Source of the DNA: Lonsdalea britannica
GTDB lineage: Bacteria > Pseudomonadota > Gammaproteobacteria > Enterobacterales > Enterobacteriaceae
Direction of reading: 5' to 3'
DNA length: 64,000 bases
NCBI RefSeq assembly: GCF_002111595.1
Contig: NZ_LUTN01000010.1
Span: 78,146-142,145 of the forward strand
The notes under the pieces were generated by a model. The model did not search any database and was not told the origin of the DNA. It worked only from the letters and a program-made list of their open reading frames with translations. Shown here in pieces: positions 28,934 through 39,940 of this stretch. A program made the position numbers and the translations under genes. The number at the start of each line of letters is the position of its first letter. Positions within the stretch are counted from its first letter, which is position 1.

Positions 28934-28948
28934 TGGTAATAATTATTA
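28934..28948. promoter_or_regulatory. Fur box upstream of the ferrichrome-type receptor
   Basis: TGGTAATAATTATTA fits the 7-1-7 Fur motif with two mismatches and lies in a longer AT palindrome, 131 bases before the receptor start. The region 28728-29079 contains no gene, only the two Fur boxes and the divergent promoters. Confidence 0.75.
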
Positions 28949-29079
28949 TTACTCTTAACTGTTTTTTTGCGCTTTCCGAACGATAGGTTTCCGCCTGATG
29001 TGATGCGCTTTGCGTGATATGCGCACAGTGACTGAAAAGGGAAGCCCACTGTCCAGGCGCTTATTCAGGAACCTATCGC

Positions 29080-31194
29080 ATGTCATCCCTTCCTTTATTA
29101 CGTTATTACAGCGTGCTTGTTGCGCTGACAGCGCCTGCCTTCGTGCTGGCGGCTGAAGACGTCATCGAAGTTTCAGCTCAGCCCGAGGAGTCCGCGCTAT
29201 CCCCGACCGCGGGCTATACCGCTACGACGTCACAAGGCGCGACTAAAACCGATAAGCCGTTGGTGGTGACCCCCCAGTCGGTTTCCGTGGTGACTCGCCA
29301 GCAAATGCGCGATCAGAACGTGATGACGGTGAATGAGGCGCTGAACTATACGCCGGGCGTCTTCACCAATTTTTCCGGTGGGGCGACGCGATTTGATACG
29401 GTTTCATTACGTGGATTCCACGGCGCTGATGTGAACAACACCTTCCTTGACGGCTTGCGCGTGCTCAGCGACAGCGGCAGTCATAACAGCCTGCAAATCG
29501 ACCCTTGGTTCCTGGAGCGTATTGACGTCATTAAAGGCCCTTCGTCCTCTCTGTACGGACAAAGCGTGCCGGGCGGTCTGGTGATGATGACCTCCAAACG
29601 GCCGCAGTTTATCCCGGAAGGCACTTCCGCTTCAGCGCCGGCACCCATAACGATCGGGGCGCGGCGTTCGACTACACGCAGGGCATCAATGACAACTGGG
29701 CGTTTCGTGTGACGGGGCTGACCCACAGCAGCGACACCATGTATGACGGCCCGCGCGAGGAGCGCTATGCGATTGCGCCTTCTCTCCTGTGGCAGCCGGA
29801 TGAAGACACCACGTTGTTGCTGAAAGCGTATCTGCAGAAGGATCCGGCGGGGGGCTATCACGGCTCCGTGCCCGCGGCGGGCAGCGTCTACGCCTATCAG
29901 GGCCCAAACTCGCGCGCGGCCTGTTTGACGGAGAGAAAAGTCTGGATGACTACAAGCGTAATCAGCAGATGTATGGGTATGAATTCTCTCACCGGTTCAA
30001 CGATACCTGGGCGTTCAGGCAAAACGCCAGTTACGTCCACTCCAACGTCAATATTCAGCAAATTTATCAGTACGGCTGGAGCAGCGTAGAGACGGACAAA
30101 CTGTCGCGTTATTACACCGCAGAGTCCTCTTCGCTGGATGCGTATGCCGTCGATAATCAGCTGACGGCGGATTTCGATACCGGCGACGTCAAACACAAAA
30201 CCCTCTTCGGCGTGGATTTCCAGTACTTCACCAACAACCTGTGGGACGCATCGGGTACGGCTACGTTGCTGGACCCATTTACCGGCCAGTCGGGCGGGGA
30301 TGCAGTCACCGATTTTTATCGTTTTGACTCACAGCGGCGCTACAAGCAGACCGGCGTTTATGTGCAGGACGATATGCAGTGGCGGCGTTGGTATCTGACG
30401 CTGTCTGGCCGTTATGACGCGATCACATTCGACAATAAAAACCTGACCACGGATAGCCGCGGCCAACGCGATGATGAACGCTTCAGCGGGCGGGCCGCGC
30501 TGCTGTATGCCTTTGAAAACGGTATTTCGCCTTATGTCAGCTACAGTCAGGCGGTCACGCCCGCGCTGTACGCGGACTCGCAGGGAAACCCGCTCAAGCC
30601 GATGAGCAGCGAACAGGTTGAAGGCGGGATCAAATACCAGCCGCGTGGCACCAAGGCGTTATATACCGCGGCGGTGTACGATTTGACGCAAAACGACGTC
30701 GCTACCCGCAACATCGTGGGTAACTACTACGAGCCGGTCGGCAAGGTGCAGTCCCAGGGGCTGGAGCTGGAAGCCAGAACGCCGATCACCGAACGGCTGA
30801 GCGTCATCGCGGGTTACACCTACAGCAAGGTGAAATATAAAGAGACCGTGGAGGGCAACGACGGCAACACGCCGGTGTTGGCGCCGAAGCAGATGGCCTC
30901 GCTGTGGACGCAGTATGACGCGGGCGCAGGCATCAATCTGGCGTTGGCATCCGCCACATCGGCAAGCAGTGGGCCGATGATGCCAATACGCTGCAACTGC
31001 CTTCCGTGACGCTGTTGGACGCCTCTGTCCGGGTCGACCTAGGGAGCTGGAACCCTTCGCTCAAAGGGGCTTACGCACAGGTCAACGTCAACAACCTGAC
31101 GGACAGGACGTACATCGCGTCCTGCTATGAATTGAGAACCTGTTACTGGGGCGCTGAGCGTTCCGTCATCGCGACCGTCGGCTACGATTTCTGA
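29080..31194 (+). CDS. TonB-dependent siderophore receptor, FhuA/ferrichrome class (three apparent frameshifts)
   Basis: The corrected product is 705 residues. A signal peptide ends near LAAED, followed by a TonB-box region (DVIEVSAQP) and a plug (KPLVVTPQSVSVVTRQQM, IKGPSSSLYGQSVPGGLVMM). No STN domain is present. The barrel ends VIATVGYDF, preceded by ASCYELRTCYWGAERS, the paired-Cys loop seen in FhuA-type receptors. The frame shifts near 29622, near 29909 and near 30942; each is one missing base, and restored frames read smoothly (FRFSAGTHNDRGAAF, KLARGLFDGEKSL, LGVGIRHIGKQW). With no fhuBCD alongside, it relies on a transporter elsewhere. Ferrichrome or ferrioxamine are likely ligands by family only. 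Confidence 0.85.
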
Positions 31195-31276
31195 CGGTTT
31201 GACGCGCAAAAACGGGCGAGCCTGAATGTCAGGCTCGCCGTGGTCTCGCTTGCAGTGTGTCAGCGGCGGGTCGAGC

Positions 31277-32170
31277 TTACTTTTCCTGTTCGTGCTCGTG
31301 CAGCAGTTGCACCATATTATGCAGGGTGGCTGATGTATCGTGCTTGCGCCAGATAACCGCAATCTGCGTATTGAGATGGGGCGTATCGATTTTGTGATAG
31401 GTCACGTTGCCAGCCTGAATGCAGGACAGAGACTCCGGAATGAACGTGATGCCGAAGCCGGAAGCGACCATGCTGATCGTCGCCGTGATATGCGGCGCCA
31501 GCGGGTTGATTTTAGGCTGATAGCCCGCCAGATAGCAGGCGCGAATGATCATGTCGTGCAGGCTGGGACAGAGTTCGCGCGGGAAAATAATCAGCGGCTC
31601 TGACGCCATCTGGCTGAGATGCACTTCCTGCTGATCGCTGAGCGGATGGTTGTCCGGCAACACCAGCCGCATATCCTCTTCTACCAGAATTTCACCGTCG
31701 AACTCGTCGCCGATGTCGCAGGGCAGGCGCACGAAGGCGATGTCCGTGCTGCGGTTACGCAGGCTCTCCAGAATCTCATTGATGTGCTCTTCCTGCGGCT
31801 GCATCTGCACGTTGGGGAAGCGCTGACGGTAAAGCCGCAGCATTTTCAGCACTAATGGATGGAAGGTGACTGCGCAAGAAAACCCCACATTAATCGCGCC
31901 GCTCTCTCCGCGAGCGATACACCGCACCCGATCCATCGCGGCGTCGGTCAGTTCGAGTATCTGCTTGGCGTCCTGGTAAAAGGCTTCTCCCGCTTCGGTC
32001 ATCTCCACGCCGCGCGTCATTCGCTTCAGCAAAGGCGTCCCGATTTCACGTTCAAGCTTTTGTATTTGTTGACTAAGCGGAGGTTGCGATATCCCTAATG
32101 ATTCAGCTGCGCGGGTAAAGTGTCGCGTTGAGGCGACGGCGACGAAATAGCGCAGATAACGTAACTCCAT
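31277..32170 (-). CDS. budR: LysR-family activator of acetoin synthesis (BudR/AlsR)
   Basis: This 297-residue LysR regulator has its HTH in residues 1-60 (MELRYLRYFVAVASTRHFT, LGISQPPLSQQIQKLE) and a periplasmic-binding-like effector domain. It is divergent from budAB, with a 117-base shared promoter region, the arrangement of BudR in Klebsiella and AlsR in Bacillus. By analogy it activates budAB in response to acetate and low pH at the end of growth. Confidence 0.88.
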   Translation of the reverse strand: MELRYLRYFVAVASTRHFTRAAESLGISQPPLSQQIQKLEREIGTPLLKRMTRGVEMTEAGEAFYQDAKQILELTDAAMDRVRCIARGESGAINVGFSCAVTFHPLVLKMLRLYRQRFPNVQMQPQEEHINEILESLRNRSTDIAFVRLPCDIGDEFDGEILVEEDMRLVLPDNHPLSDQQEVHLSQMASEPLIIFPRELCPSLHDMIIRACYLAGYQPKINPLAPHITATISMVASGFGITFIPESLSCIQAGNVTYHKIDTPHLNTQIAVIWRKHDTSATLHNMVQLLHEHEQEK

Positions 32171-32287
32171 ATATTTTAGATCTCCAAATAGTCACGTTTT
32201 TATATTGGAACTTTGAATCTCACGAGAGCAATATTCAAGGGAAACATTAATTAAATTTATGTCGTACCTCGTCGGAAGAGAAGGGAT

Positions 32288-33070
32288 ATGAAAGATTCCA
32301 ACTGCGTTGACCCCTGTATGGCAGAGCTTGCCAACTTCGTCCATCAGCACCAAAAACACCACCCAGAGTGTCAGATCTATCAAACCTCATTGATGAGCGG
32401 CTTGATAAATGGCGTGTACGAAGGCAGTACAACCATGGCGGATCTGCTAGAACATGGTGATTTCGGATTAGGCACCTTTAACGATCTTGACGGAGAGTTG
32501 GTGGCGATGGAAAGCCGTATTTTCCAGCTGCGCTCCGATGGCAGCGCACGCGCCGCCAAACCCGATCAGAAAACCCCTTTTGCCGTAATGACCTTCTTCC
32601 GTCCGACTGAAAAGATACAGTTTGACCGTGCGATCAGTCGTGAGGATCTTCATCAGCGTATTGATGATTTTGTTGCAACAGACAATCTTTTTTGTGCTTT
32701 ACGAATCGATGGCTGCTTTAGCTACGTCGAAACTCGTACGGTACCTCGCCAGGAACGACCTTATAAACCGATGCTGGAAGCTATCGCCCAGCAACCGACT
32801 TTCCGTTTCGACAACTGCAAGGGCAACGTTATCGGTTTTCGTAGCCCTGCTTATGTTCAGGGGATCAATGTCGCCGGCTATCACGAGCATTTTATCACTG
32901 ATAGCCGACAAGGCGGCGGACATATCCTGGATTACCGCCTGGAGAACGGCGTGTTGCAATTTGGCACCATTGCCAAATTAGTCATCGACCTGCCTCTGGA
33001 TCAGGATTTTCTGCGAGCCAACTTGTCCCCTGACGATCTCGATAGCGTCATCCACTCCGTGGAAAGCTAA
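32288..33070 (+). CDS. budA: Alpha-acetolactate decarboxylase
   Basis: BudA decarboxylates acetolactate to acetoin. The 260-residue product has the conserved core IYQTSLMSGLINGVYEGSTT, HGDFGLGTFNDLDGEL and the metal-binding histidines in GYHEHFITDSRQGGGHILDY. ATG 32288 has AAGGG close upstream. It forms an operon with budB, 51 bases downstream. No butanediol dehydrogenase gene follows. Confidence 0.95.
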   Translation: MKDSNCVDPCMAELANFVHQHQKHHPECQIYQTSLMSGLINGVYEGSTTMADLLEHGDFGLGTFNDLDGELVAMESRIFQLRSDGSARAAKPDQKTPFAVMTFFRPTEKIQFDRAISREDLHQRIDDFVATDNLFCALRIDGCFSYVETRTVPRQERPYKPMLEAIAQQPTFRFDNCKGNVIGFRSPAYVQGINVAGYHEHFITDSRQGGGHILDYRLENGVLQFGTIAKLVIDLPLDQDFLRANLSPDDLDSVIHSVES

Positions 33071-33121
33071 AGTTCATCAAGGTACTGAAAAGAAAGCACA
33101 AAAATGCATAGGAAAAATGTT

Positions 33122-34801
33122 ATGGAAAATAAGGATGGTCAACAGCACTGGGCTTGCGGTGCGGATCTGATCGTTAAACATCTGGAGCAGGAAGGGGTCA
33201 AATACGTCTTCGGTATTCCTGGCGCGAAAGTTGACCGCGTTTTTGATTCTCTTGTTGACTCAACGATCCAGACCATCCCCGTACGTCATGAAGCCAACGG
33301 GGCGTTCATGGCATCGGCGATCGGCCGTCTAACGGGGAAAGCGGGCGTTACCATGGTGACTTCCGGTCCGGGCTGTTCCAACCTGGTAACAGGTCTGGCG
33401 ACGGCGACCTCGGAAGGCGACCCGATTGTTGCGCTGGGTGGAGCGGTGAAACGCGCCGACCGACTGAAGCTGACGCACCAGAGCCTGGATACCGTTAGCC
33501 TGTTCAAACCGGTCACGAAATTCAGCGCGGAAATTCCTGTTTCCTCGGCGATTTCTGAAGTGCTGGCCAACGCCTTCCGCGCCGCCGAGTTCGGTCGCCC
33601 GGGCGCTTCATTCATCAGCCTGCCGGAAGATATTGTCAACGATCCGGTCACAAGCCCTGTGCTGGCCGCGACAAACCTGCCGACGCTGAACAGTGCGCCT
33701 CTGTCGGACGTTAAACGCGTTGCGCAGATGATCGAAAAAGCGAAAAACCCGATTCTGCTGCTGGGCCTGATGGCCAGCCAGCCGAAAAACGCGGATGCGC
33801 TGCGTCGCCTGCTACACCGCAGCCAGCTGCCGGTCACCAGCACCTATCAGGCGGCCGGTGTGATCGATCAGCAGCACTTCGACCATTTCGCTGGTCGTGT
33901 CGGCCTGTTCAATAACCAGGCGGGCGACAAACTGCTTCAGCAGGCTGACCTGATCATCACCGTCGGCTACAGTCCGGTGGAATATGCGCCGGCCCTGTGG
34001 AACACCGGTAATGCGACGCTGGTACACATCGATGTGCTGCCGTCCGAACTGGAATGCGACTACCGTCCGGATCTGGAGCTGGTTGGGGATATCTGCATCA
34101 CCATCGATATGCTTAATGAACAGCTGAATTCGCCGATTCGCCTGTCTTCCGATTCCATCGGTATTTTGGAAGAACGTCGCGAATTGCGTCATCAGCTGGC
34201 GACGCATGCCATCAACATGAACGGCTTCGCTATCCATCCGCTGCGTCTGGTTCGTGCGATGCAGGATCTGGTCAATAAAGACGTCACGCTGTGTGTTGAT
34301 ATGGGGAGCTTCCATATCTGGCTGGCGCGTTACCTCTACAGCTTCCGCGCACGTCAGGTGCTGATGACCAACGGTCAGCAGACCATGGGTGTGGCGCTGC
34401 CGTGGGCGATTGCGGCTGCGTTGGTGAATCCGAGCCAGAAAGTGCTGTCGGTATCCGGCGACGGCGGCTTCATGCAGTCCAGCATGGAACTGGAAACGGC
34501 GGTTCGTCTGAACTGTAATGTCCTGCATATCATCTGGGTGGATAACGCCTACAACATGGTTGAGATTCAGGAACAGAAGAAATACAACCGCGGATCTTGC
34601 GTCAAGTTCGGACCGATTGATTTCAAAGTCTATGCGGAAGCGTTCGGTGCGAAAGGCTTTGCGGTTGAGTCGGCTGAAGAACTGATTCCAAAACTGCATC
34701 AGGCAATGGATGTCGACGGACCGGCGGTGATCGCCATTCCGGTGGATTACTCCGACAACCACTATCTGATGGAAAACGTCAACATCGCGCATCTGATCTA
34801 A
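33122..34801 (+). CDS. budB: Catabolic acetolactate synthase
   Basis: BudB condenses two pyruvates to acetolactate with ThDP and without FAD, feeding BudA. ATG 33122 is preferred over 33104 because TAGGAAAA precedes it and the product is then 559 residues, the Klebsiella BudB length. The ThDP Glu57 lies in VRHEANGAF, and the ThDP motif runs from [10 protein letters not shown] to VDNAYNM. The [20 protein letters not shown] region marks the catabolic ALS subgroup. A terminator follows. Confidence 0.95.
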   Translation: MENKDGQQHWACGADLIVKHLEQEGVKYVFGIPGAKVDRVFDSLVDSTIQTIPVRHEANGAFMASAIGRLTGKAGVTMVTSGPGCSNLVTGLATATSEGDPIVALGGAVKRADRLKLTHQSLDTVSLFKPVTKFSAEIPVSSAISEVLANAFRAAEFGRPGASFISLPEDIVNDPVTSPVLAATNLPTLNSAPLSDVKRVAQMIEKAKNPILLLGLMASQPKNADALRRLLHRSQLPVTSTYQAAGVIDQQHFDHFAGRVGLFNNQAGDKLLQQADLIITVGYSPVEYAPALWNTGNATLVHIDVLPSELECDYRPDLELVGDICITIDMLNEQLNSPIRLSSDSIGILEERRELRHQLATHAINMNGFAIHPLRLVRAMQDLVNKDVTLCVDMGSFHIWLARYLYSFRARQVLMTNGQQTMGVALPWAIAAALVNPSQKVLSVSGDGGFMQSSMELETAVRLNCNVLHIIWVDNAYNMVEIQEQKKYNRGSCVKFGPIDFKVYAEAFGAKGFAVESAEELIPKLHQAMDVDGPAVIAIPVDYSDNHYLMENVNIAHLI

Positions 34802-34820
34802 GCCAGACGCGTTCGATGCG

Positions 34821-34866
34821 GGCGGCACATCACGGTCATGACAGACCGGCGGTGTGCCGCCTTTTT
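34821..34866 (+). terminator. Rho-independent terminator of budAB
   Basis: GGCGGCACA (34821-34829) pairs with TGTGCCGCC (34853-34861), partly enclosing a second pairing, and is followed by TTTTT. Confidence 0.88.
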
Positions 34867-35296
34867 CTTTGCCTGCTCATTCGCATCTCACCCCTTTCTT
34901 CAACATTGCTCTCGGCCTAACCCTTACTGGATGGCAACCTAGCGTGACGGGGATCGCAACCTGGTCGCTTTCGTCTATAAGGTCTGCGGACCTCCTTTCT
35001 GAACGGTCTTCTCCTTGCCTGAAATAATCTAATTTTACGTACTTTTTCGCATTACATTATCTAATGCATTTGTCGTATGTCGATTTTTAATAAATAGGGG
35101 GTGTCAGGCGATATTTATTATATTAAAGACGAAATGTGAATATAGTCATTGGTATATGCTGATTATTTTGTTTTTAGTAGCGTAAAAAGTGGGTGTGGCG
35201 ATAACATAATGACGCTTTTCCTACTCTATATTATATAGATTTACTTATGGTAAGGCGTGTGGTGATGAACCCACATCGGTGGTAAGTTCAAAGACA
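34867..35296 (+). promoter_or_regulatory. Long AT-rich upstream region of gcvTHP
   Basis: No gene is seen. Bases 35020-35240 are strongly AT-rich, with repeated A and T runs. In E. coli the corresponding region binds Lrp and GcvA over a few hundred bases. Individual sites cannot be assigned by eye. No glycine riboswitch structure was recognised. Confidence 0.5.
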
Positions 35297-35312
35297 GAGA
35301 TAACGTTTGCGT
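35297..35312. promoter_or_regulatory. Candidate PurR box before gcvT
   Basis: GAGATAACGTTTGCGT matches the PurR consensus ACGCAAACGTTTGCGT perfectly in the right half and at four of eight positions in the left half. It lies 46 bases before gcvT; gcv in E. coli is repressed by PurR from a site close to the transcription start. Confidence 0.5.
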
Positions 35313-35358
35313 TGGACGCATCCGCTGTAACCAAGCACGGTTAACGTAGAGGGAAAAG

Positions 35359-36459
35359 ATGGCTAAGCAAACCCCGCTGTATGAACAACATGTGGCCGAC
35401 GGCGCCAAAATGGTGGATTTTCATGGCTGGATGATGCCGCTGCACTACGGCTCCCAGATCGAAGAACATCACGTGGTTCGCAAGAGCGCCGGAATGTTCG
35501 ATGTATCGCACATGACTATCGTTGATTTGCATGGCGCTCGCGTTAGCGAGTTTTTACGCCATCTGCTGGCGAACGACGTCGCCCGGCTGACGCAGTCCGG
35601 TAAAGCGCTCTACACCGCCATGCTGACCCCCTCTGCCGGCGTGATAGATGATTTGATCGTCTACTTTCTACAGGAAGACTTTTTCCGGATGGTTGTGAAT
35701 TCCGCCACGCGAGAAAAAGATCTGGCGTGGATCGAAGAGCAGGCCAAACCGTTCATGGTGCAGATTCAGGAGCGTGACGATCTGTCGCTCATCGCGATTC
35801 AGGGACCGCTGGCCCAGGAAAAAGTACAGCGGTTGCTGACGCCGCAACAGCGCGAAGACACGGCGGGGATGAAGCCGTTTTTCGGCGTGCAGAGCGGCGA
35901 CTGGTTTATCGCCACCACCGGGTATACCGGCGAGTCCGGCTACGAAATCGCGCTGCCGAAAGCGCAGACGGTCGGCCTATGGCAACAGTTGCTGGCCGAA
36001 GGGGTCAAGCCTGCGGGGCTTGGCGCGCGCGATACGCTGCGTCTGGAGTCCGGTATGAATTTGTACGGGCAGGATATGGATGAAAGCGTTTCACCCCTGG
36101 CGGCGAACATGGGCTGGACGATCGCCTGGGAGCCGGAAGATCGTCAGTTTATTGGTCGCGAAGCGCTGGAGCGCCAGCGTGCCAAAGGCACCGATCGGTT
36201 GGTTGGGCTGGTGATGACCGAGAAAGGCGTATTGCGCAACGGTCTGCCGGTGCATTTCACTGATGCCAGCGGTGCGGTTCGCGAAGGCGTGATCACCAGC
36301 GGATCGTTCTCGCCCTCCTTAGGCGTCAGCATCGCTCTGGCTCGCGTCCCGGAGGGTATCGGCGAACAGGCGGTGGTGCGCATACGTCAGCGCGAAGTCC
36401 CCGTCCGAGTAACGAAACCCAATTTTGTCCGTGCAGGAAAAGCCCTGATTGAGATTTAA
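35359..36459 (+). CDS. gcvT: Glycine cleavage system T protein (aminomethyltransferase)
   Basis: GcvT transfers the methylene group from aminomethyl-lipoyl GcvH to tetrahydrofolate, releasing ammonia. It has 366 residues with the family segments [31 protein letters not shown] and [30 protein letters not shown] precedes ATG 35359. It is the first gene of gcvTHP, 28 bases before gcvH. Confidence 0.97.
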   Translation: MAKQTPLYEQHVADGAKMVDFHGWMMPLHYGSQIEEHHVVRKSAGMFDVSHMTIVDLHGARVSEFLRHLLANDVARLTQSGKALYTAMLTPSAGVIDDLIVYFLQEDFFRMVVNSATREKDLAWIEEQAKPFMVQIQERDDLSLIAIQGPLAQEKVQRLLTPQQREDTAGMKPFFGVQSGDWFIATTGYTGESGYEIALPKAQTVGLWQQLLAEGVKPAGLGARDTLRLESGMNLYGQDMDESVSPLAANMGWTIAWEPEDRQFIGREALERQRAKGTDRLVGLVMTEKGVLRNGLPVHFTDASGAVREGVITSGSFSPSLGVSIALARVPEGIGEQAVVRIRQREVPVRVTKPNFVRAGKALIEI

Positions 36460-36487
36460 CCGTTTTGTCTAAAAGGAGAAGGTGGCA

Positions 36488-36889
36488 ATGAGCAATGTAC
36501 CTGCGGAATTAAAATATACCTCGTCCCATGAGTGGGTCGCGGCGGACGAAGACGGCACCTATCGTGTCGGGATCACCGAGCATGCGCAGGCGCTGCTGGG
36601 CGATATGGTGTTTATCGACTTGCCCGAGGTGGGCGGTCAGTTCAACGCCGGGGACGACTGCGCCGTGGCGGAGTCGGTCAAGGCCGCGTCAGATGTCTAC
36701 ACTCCGCTGAGCGGCGAAGTGCTGGAGGTCAACGGCGAGCTGGAAGGCGCGCCGGAACTGGTTAACAGCGATCCTTACGGCAGCGGCTGGCTATTTCGCA
36801 TTAAGCCTGCCGACGGCGCGGAGTGGGACAACCTATTGGATGCTGCCGCTTACCAGACGCTTCTGGATGAGGAGGACGACGCGCACTAG
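36488..36889 (+). CDS. gcvH: Glycine cleavage system H protein
   Basis: GcvH is the lipoyl carrier shuttling the aminomethyl intermediate between P, T and L proteins. ATG 36488 gives 133 residues starting [20 protein letters not shown] lies upstream. The lipoylated Lys65 is in [11 protein letters not shown]. The slightly longer acidic C-terminus (DEEDDAH) differs from E. coli (129 residues). Confidence 0.97.
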   Translation: MSNVPAELKYTSSHEWVAADEDGTYRVGITEHAQALLGDMVFIDLPEVGGQFNAGDDCAVAESVKAASDVYTPLSGEVLEVNGELEGAPELVNSDPYGSGWLFRIKPADGAEWDNLLDAAAYQTLLDEEDDAH

Positions 36890-36922
36890 CGTCGTTCGCG
36901 CCCGGCAGGGCGATCTTTCGGG

Positions 36923-36938
36923 GCGCCGTTAACGGCGC
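36923..36938. repeat. Perfect 16-base palindrome in the gcvH-gcvP gap
   Basis: GCGCCGTTAACGGCGC is self-complementary over all 16 bases, in the 82-base gap between gcvH and gcvP. It could form an mRNA hairpin that sets the H:P ratio, or bind a protein; neither is shown. Confidence 0.5.
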
Positions 36939-36971
36939 GTGCTGGATGTGGTTTGATGCAGGAATGTCGTA

Positions 36972-39845
36972 ATGACCCAGACTCTTAGTCAACTTGAACA
37001 CCATAGCGCTTTTGTTGAACGCCATATCGGATCCACCGCCGAGCAGCAACAGGCTATGTTGGCGGCGGTCGGCGCAGAATCGCTGGATAGGCTGATTCAG
37101 CAGATCGTCCCGCCGGATATCCAATTACCCAGCCCTCCCGACGTCGGGGATGCCGTCACGGAACATCAGGCACTGGCGGAACTGAAGGCGATCGCCAGCC
37201 GTAATCAGATCTACAAAAGTTATATCGGCATGGGTTACTACGGCGTGCAGATGCCGCCGGTGATCCTGCGTAACGTGCTGGAAAATCCGGGGTGGTACAC
37301 CGCTTACACGCCTTATCAGCCCGAGGTGTCTCAGGGACGGCTCGAAGCGCTGCTGAATTTTCAACAGGTGACGCAGGACCTGACCGGCCTGCCGGTGGCA
37401 TCCGCGTCGCTGCTGGACGAAGCCACTGCGGCGGCGGAAGCGATGGCGATGGCCAAACGCGTCAGCAAGCTCAAGCAGGCCAACCGCTTCTTTGTAGCAG
37501 AAGACGTACATCCGCAAACGTTGGATGTTGTCCGGACGCGCGCAGCGACCTTCGGCTTCGATATCGTGACCGGAGATCCGCAGGCGGCGCTGAAGGATGA
37601 CGGCGTCTTCGGCGTGCTGGTGCAGCAGCTGGGTACGACCGGCGAACTGCACGACTATCGAGCCTTGCTGGCCGAGCTGCATGAACGCAAGGTCATTACC
37701 TGCGTTGCGGCGGATCTGCTCGCGTTGGTATTGCTCGATGCTCCCGGCGCTCAAGGGGCGGACATCGTCTTTGGCTCCGCGCAGCGTTTCGGTGTGCCGA
37801 TGGGATACGGCGGCCCGCATGCGGCGTTCTTCGCCAGTCGGGAAGCGTACAAGCGCGCGACGCCGGGCCGCATTATCGGTGTCTCCCGCGATGCTGCGGG
37901 CAACACTGCGCTGCGAATGGCGATGCAGACTCGCGAACAGCATATTCGCCGTGAAAAGGCCAACTCCAACCTCTGTACCTCCCAGGTACTGTTAGCGAAT
38001 TTGGCGGGGATGTATGCGGTATACCACGGACCGGAAGGACTTAAGCGCATCGCCTGCCGTATCCACCGCCTGACCGATATTTTAGCCGCCGGGCTGCAAC
38101 AGCGCGGCGTGACGCTACGGCATACCCGCTGGTTCGACACGCTGACCGTCTCGGTTAGCGACAAGGCGGCCACGTTGAGTCGGGCGCTCAGTTTCGGCGT
38201 CAACCTGCGTAGCGATCTGGAAGGAGCCGTGGGGATCTCGCTGGATGAAACCACGACCCGCGACGATGTGCTGGCGTTGTTCTCGATCCTGCTGGGAGAC
38301 GACCACGGTCTGGATATCGATGCGCTGGATCACGACGTTAGCGCGGATTCAGACTCGTTGCCCACTGCGCTACGGCGGACGGACAACATCCTGACGCACC
38401 CGGTGTTTAATCGCTATCACAGCGAAACCGAGATGATGCGCTACCTGCACCGTCTGGAGAACAAGGATCTCGCGCTCAATCAGGCGATGATCCCGCTGGG
38501 ATCCTGCACCATGAAACTCAACGCGGCGGCGGAAATGCTGCCTATCACCTGGCCCGAATTCGCCGAGCTGCACCCGTTCTGTCCGCCGGCGCAGGCGCAG
38601 GGCTACCGCCAGATGATCTCAATGCTCAGCGAGTGGCTGGTTCTGCTGACCGGCTACGATGCCGTCTGTATGCAGCCGAACTCCGGCGCACAGGGCGAAT
38701 ATGCCGGCCTGCTGACCATCCGTCGATATCATGAAAGCCGCAACGAGTCTCAGCGGCGGATCTGCCTGATCCCGAGCTCCGCGCATGGCACCAACCCGGC
38801 TTCCGCGCACATGGCGGGGATGGAGGTGGTCGTGGTGGCCTGCGACAAGCAGGGTAATATCGACCTGCACGATCTGCGGGAGAAAGCGGCGCAGGCCGGG
38901 GATCTGCTGGCCTGCATCATGGTGACTTATCCGTCGACTCACGGCGTCTACGAAGAGACGATCCGCGAAGTGTGCCAGATTGTGCATCAGTACGGTGGTC
39001 AGGTGTACCTCGACGGGGCCAACATGAACGCGCAGGTGGGCATTACCTCTCCCGGTTTTATCGGCGCGGACGTTTCGCATCTTAACCTGCATAAAACCTT
39101 CTGTATCCCTCACGGCGGCGGTGGGCCGGGGATGGGGCCGATAGGCGTGAAAGCGCATTTGGCGCCGTTTGTGCCGGGGCATCAGGTCGTGAAGATCGAC
39201 GACGTGCTGACTGAGCAGGGCGCCGTTTCCGCCGCACCGTTCGGCAGCGCCTCGATTCTGCCGATCAGCTGGATGTACATCCGCATGATGGGCGCAGAAG
39301 GGCTGAAGCAGGCCAGTCAAAACGCCATTCTTAACGCCAACTACGTGGCGGCGCGCCTACAGTCGGCGTTCCCGGTGCTTTACAGCGGCCTCGGCGGCCG
39401 GGTTGCGCATGAGTGCATTCTGGACATCCGTCCCCTGAAGGAAGCCAGCGGGATCAGCGAGCTGGATATCGCCAAACGGCTGATCGACTACGGATTCCAT
39501 GCGCCAACCATGTCGTTCCCGGTCGCGGGCACATTGATGATAGAACCGACGGAGTCGGAAAGTCAGGTAGAGCTGGACCGCTTTATTAACGCCATGCTGG
39601 CGATACGGGAAGAGATCGACCATGTGGCGCGGGGGGAGTGGCCGCTGGACGATAATCCTTTGGTCAATGCGCCGCATGTTCAAACCGAGCTGGTCGCCGA
39701 GTGGACTCACCCTTACGGGCGGGAGGTGGCGGTGTTCCCGGCCGGCGCCGCGAACAAGTTCTGGCCGACCGTGAAGCGCCTGGATGACGTGTACGGCGAT
39801 CGCAACCTGTTCTGCTCCTGCGTTCCCGTCAGCGACTACGTCTGA
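36972..39845 (+). CDS. gcvP: Glycine dehydrogenase (decarboxylating), P protein
   Basis: GcvP decarboxylates glycine with PLP and loads the aminomethyl group on GcvH. It has 957 residues (E. coli 957). The N-terminal half is typical ([22 protein letters not shown]). The catalytic C-terminal half has PLP Lys708 in [16 protein letters not shown], with [16 protein letters not shown] and [13 protein letters not shown] nearby. It is last gene of the operon, closed by a strong terminator. Confidence 0.97.
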   Translation: MTQTLSQLEHHSAFVERHIGSTAEQQQAMLAAVGAESLDRLIQQIVPPDIQLPSPPDVGDAVTEHQALAELKAIASRNQIYKSYIGMGYYGVQMPPVILRNVLENPGWYTAYTPYQPEVSQGRLEALLNFQQVTQDLTGLPVASASLLDEATAAAEAMAMAKRVSKLKQANRFFVAEDVHPQTLDVVRTRAATFGFDIVTGDPQAALKDDGVFGVLVQQLGTTGELHDYRALLAELHERKVITCVAADLLALVLLDAPGAQGADIVFGSAQRFGVPMGYGGPHAAFFASREAYKRATPGRIIGVSRDAAGNTALRMAMQTREQHIRREKANSNLCTSQVLLANLAGMYAVYHGPEGLKRIACRIHRLTDILAAGLQQRGVTLRHTRWFDTLTVSVSDKAATLSRALSFGVNLRSDLEGAVGISLDETTTRDDVLALFSILLGDDHGLDIDALDHDVSADSDSLPTALRRTDNILTHPVFNRYHSETEMMRYLHRLENKDLALNQAMIPLGSCTMKLNAAAEMLPITWPEFAELHPFCPPAQAQGYRQMISMLSEWLVLLTGYDAVCMQPNSGAQGEYAGLLTIRRYHESRNESQRRICLIPSSAHGTNPASAHMAGMEVVVVACDKQGNIDLHDLREKAAQAGDLLACIMVTYPSTHGVYEETIREVCQIVHQYGGQVYLDGANMNAQVGITSPGFIGADVSHLNLHKTFCIPHGGGGPGMGPIGVKAHLAPFVPGHQVVKIDDVLTEQGAVSAAPFGSASILPISWMYIRMMGAEGLKQASQNAILNANYVAARLQSAFPVLYSGLGGRVAHECILDIRPLKEASGISELDIAKRLIDYGFHAPTMSFPVAGTLMIEPTESESQVELDRFINAMLAIREEIDHVARGEWPLDDNPLVNAPHVQTELVAEWTHPYGREVAVFPAGAANKFWPTVKRLDDVYGDRNLFCSCVPVSDYV

Positions 39846-39883
39846 CGGCGTCTCGCCATGACTCAGGTGACGTTTTAGCAAGA

Positions 39884-39925
39884 AGCGCGGGGGCTTGCTG
39901 CGAGGCAAGCCCCCGCGCTGTTTTA
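39884..39925 (+). terminator. Rho-independent terminator of gcvTHP
   Basis: A perfect 15-base GC-rich stem (39884-39898 with 39905-39919) closes on a six-base loop and is followed by GTTTTAA. Confidence 0.92.
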
Positions 39926-39940
39926 ATCGGCGTAGCGCGA

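Noticed and set aside
34867..35358. Glycine riboswitch before gcvTHP
   Set aside because: I could not identify the tandem aptamer pattern; enterobacterial gcv operons use GcvA, Lrp and PurR.
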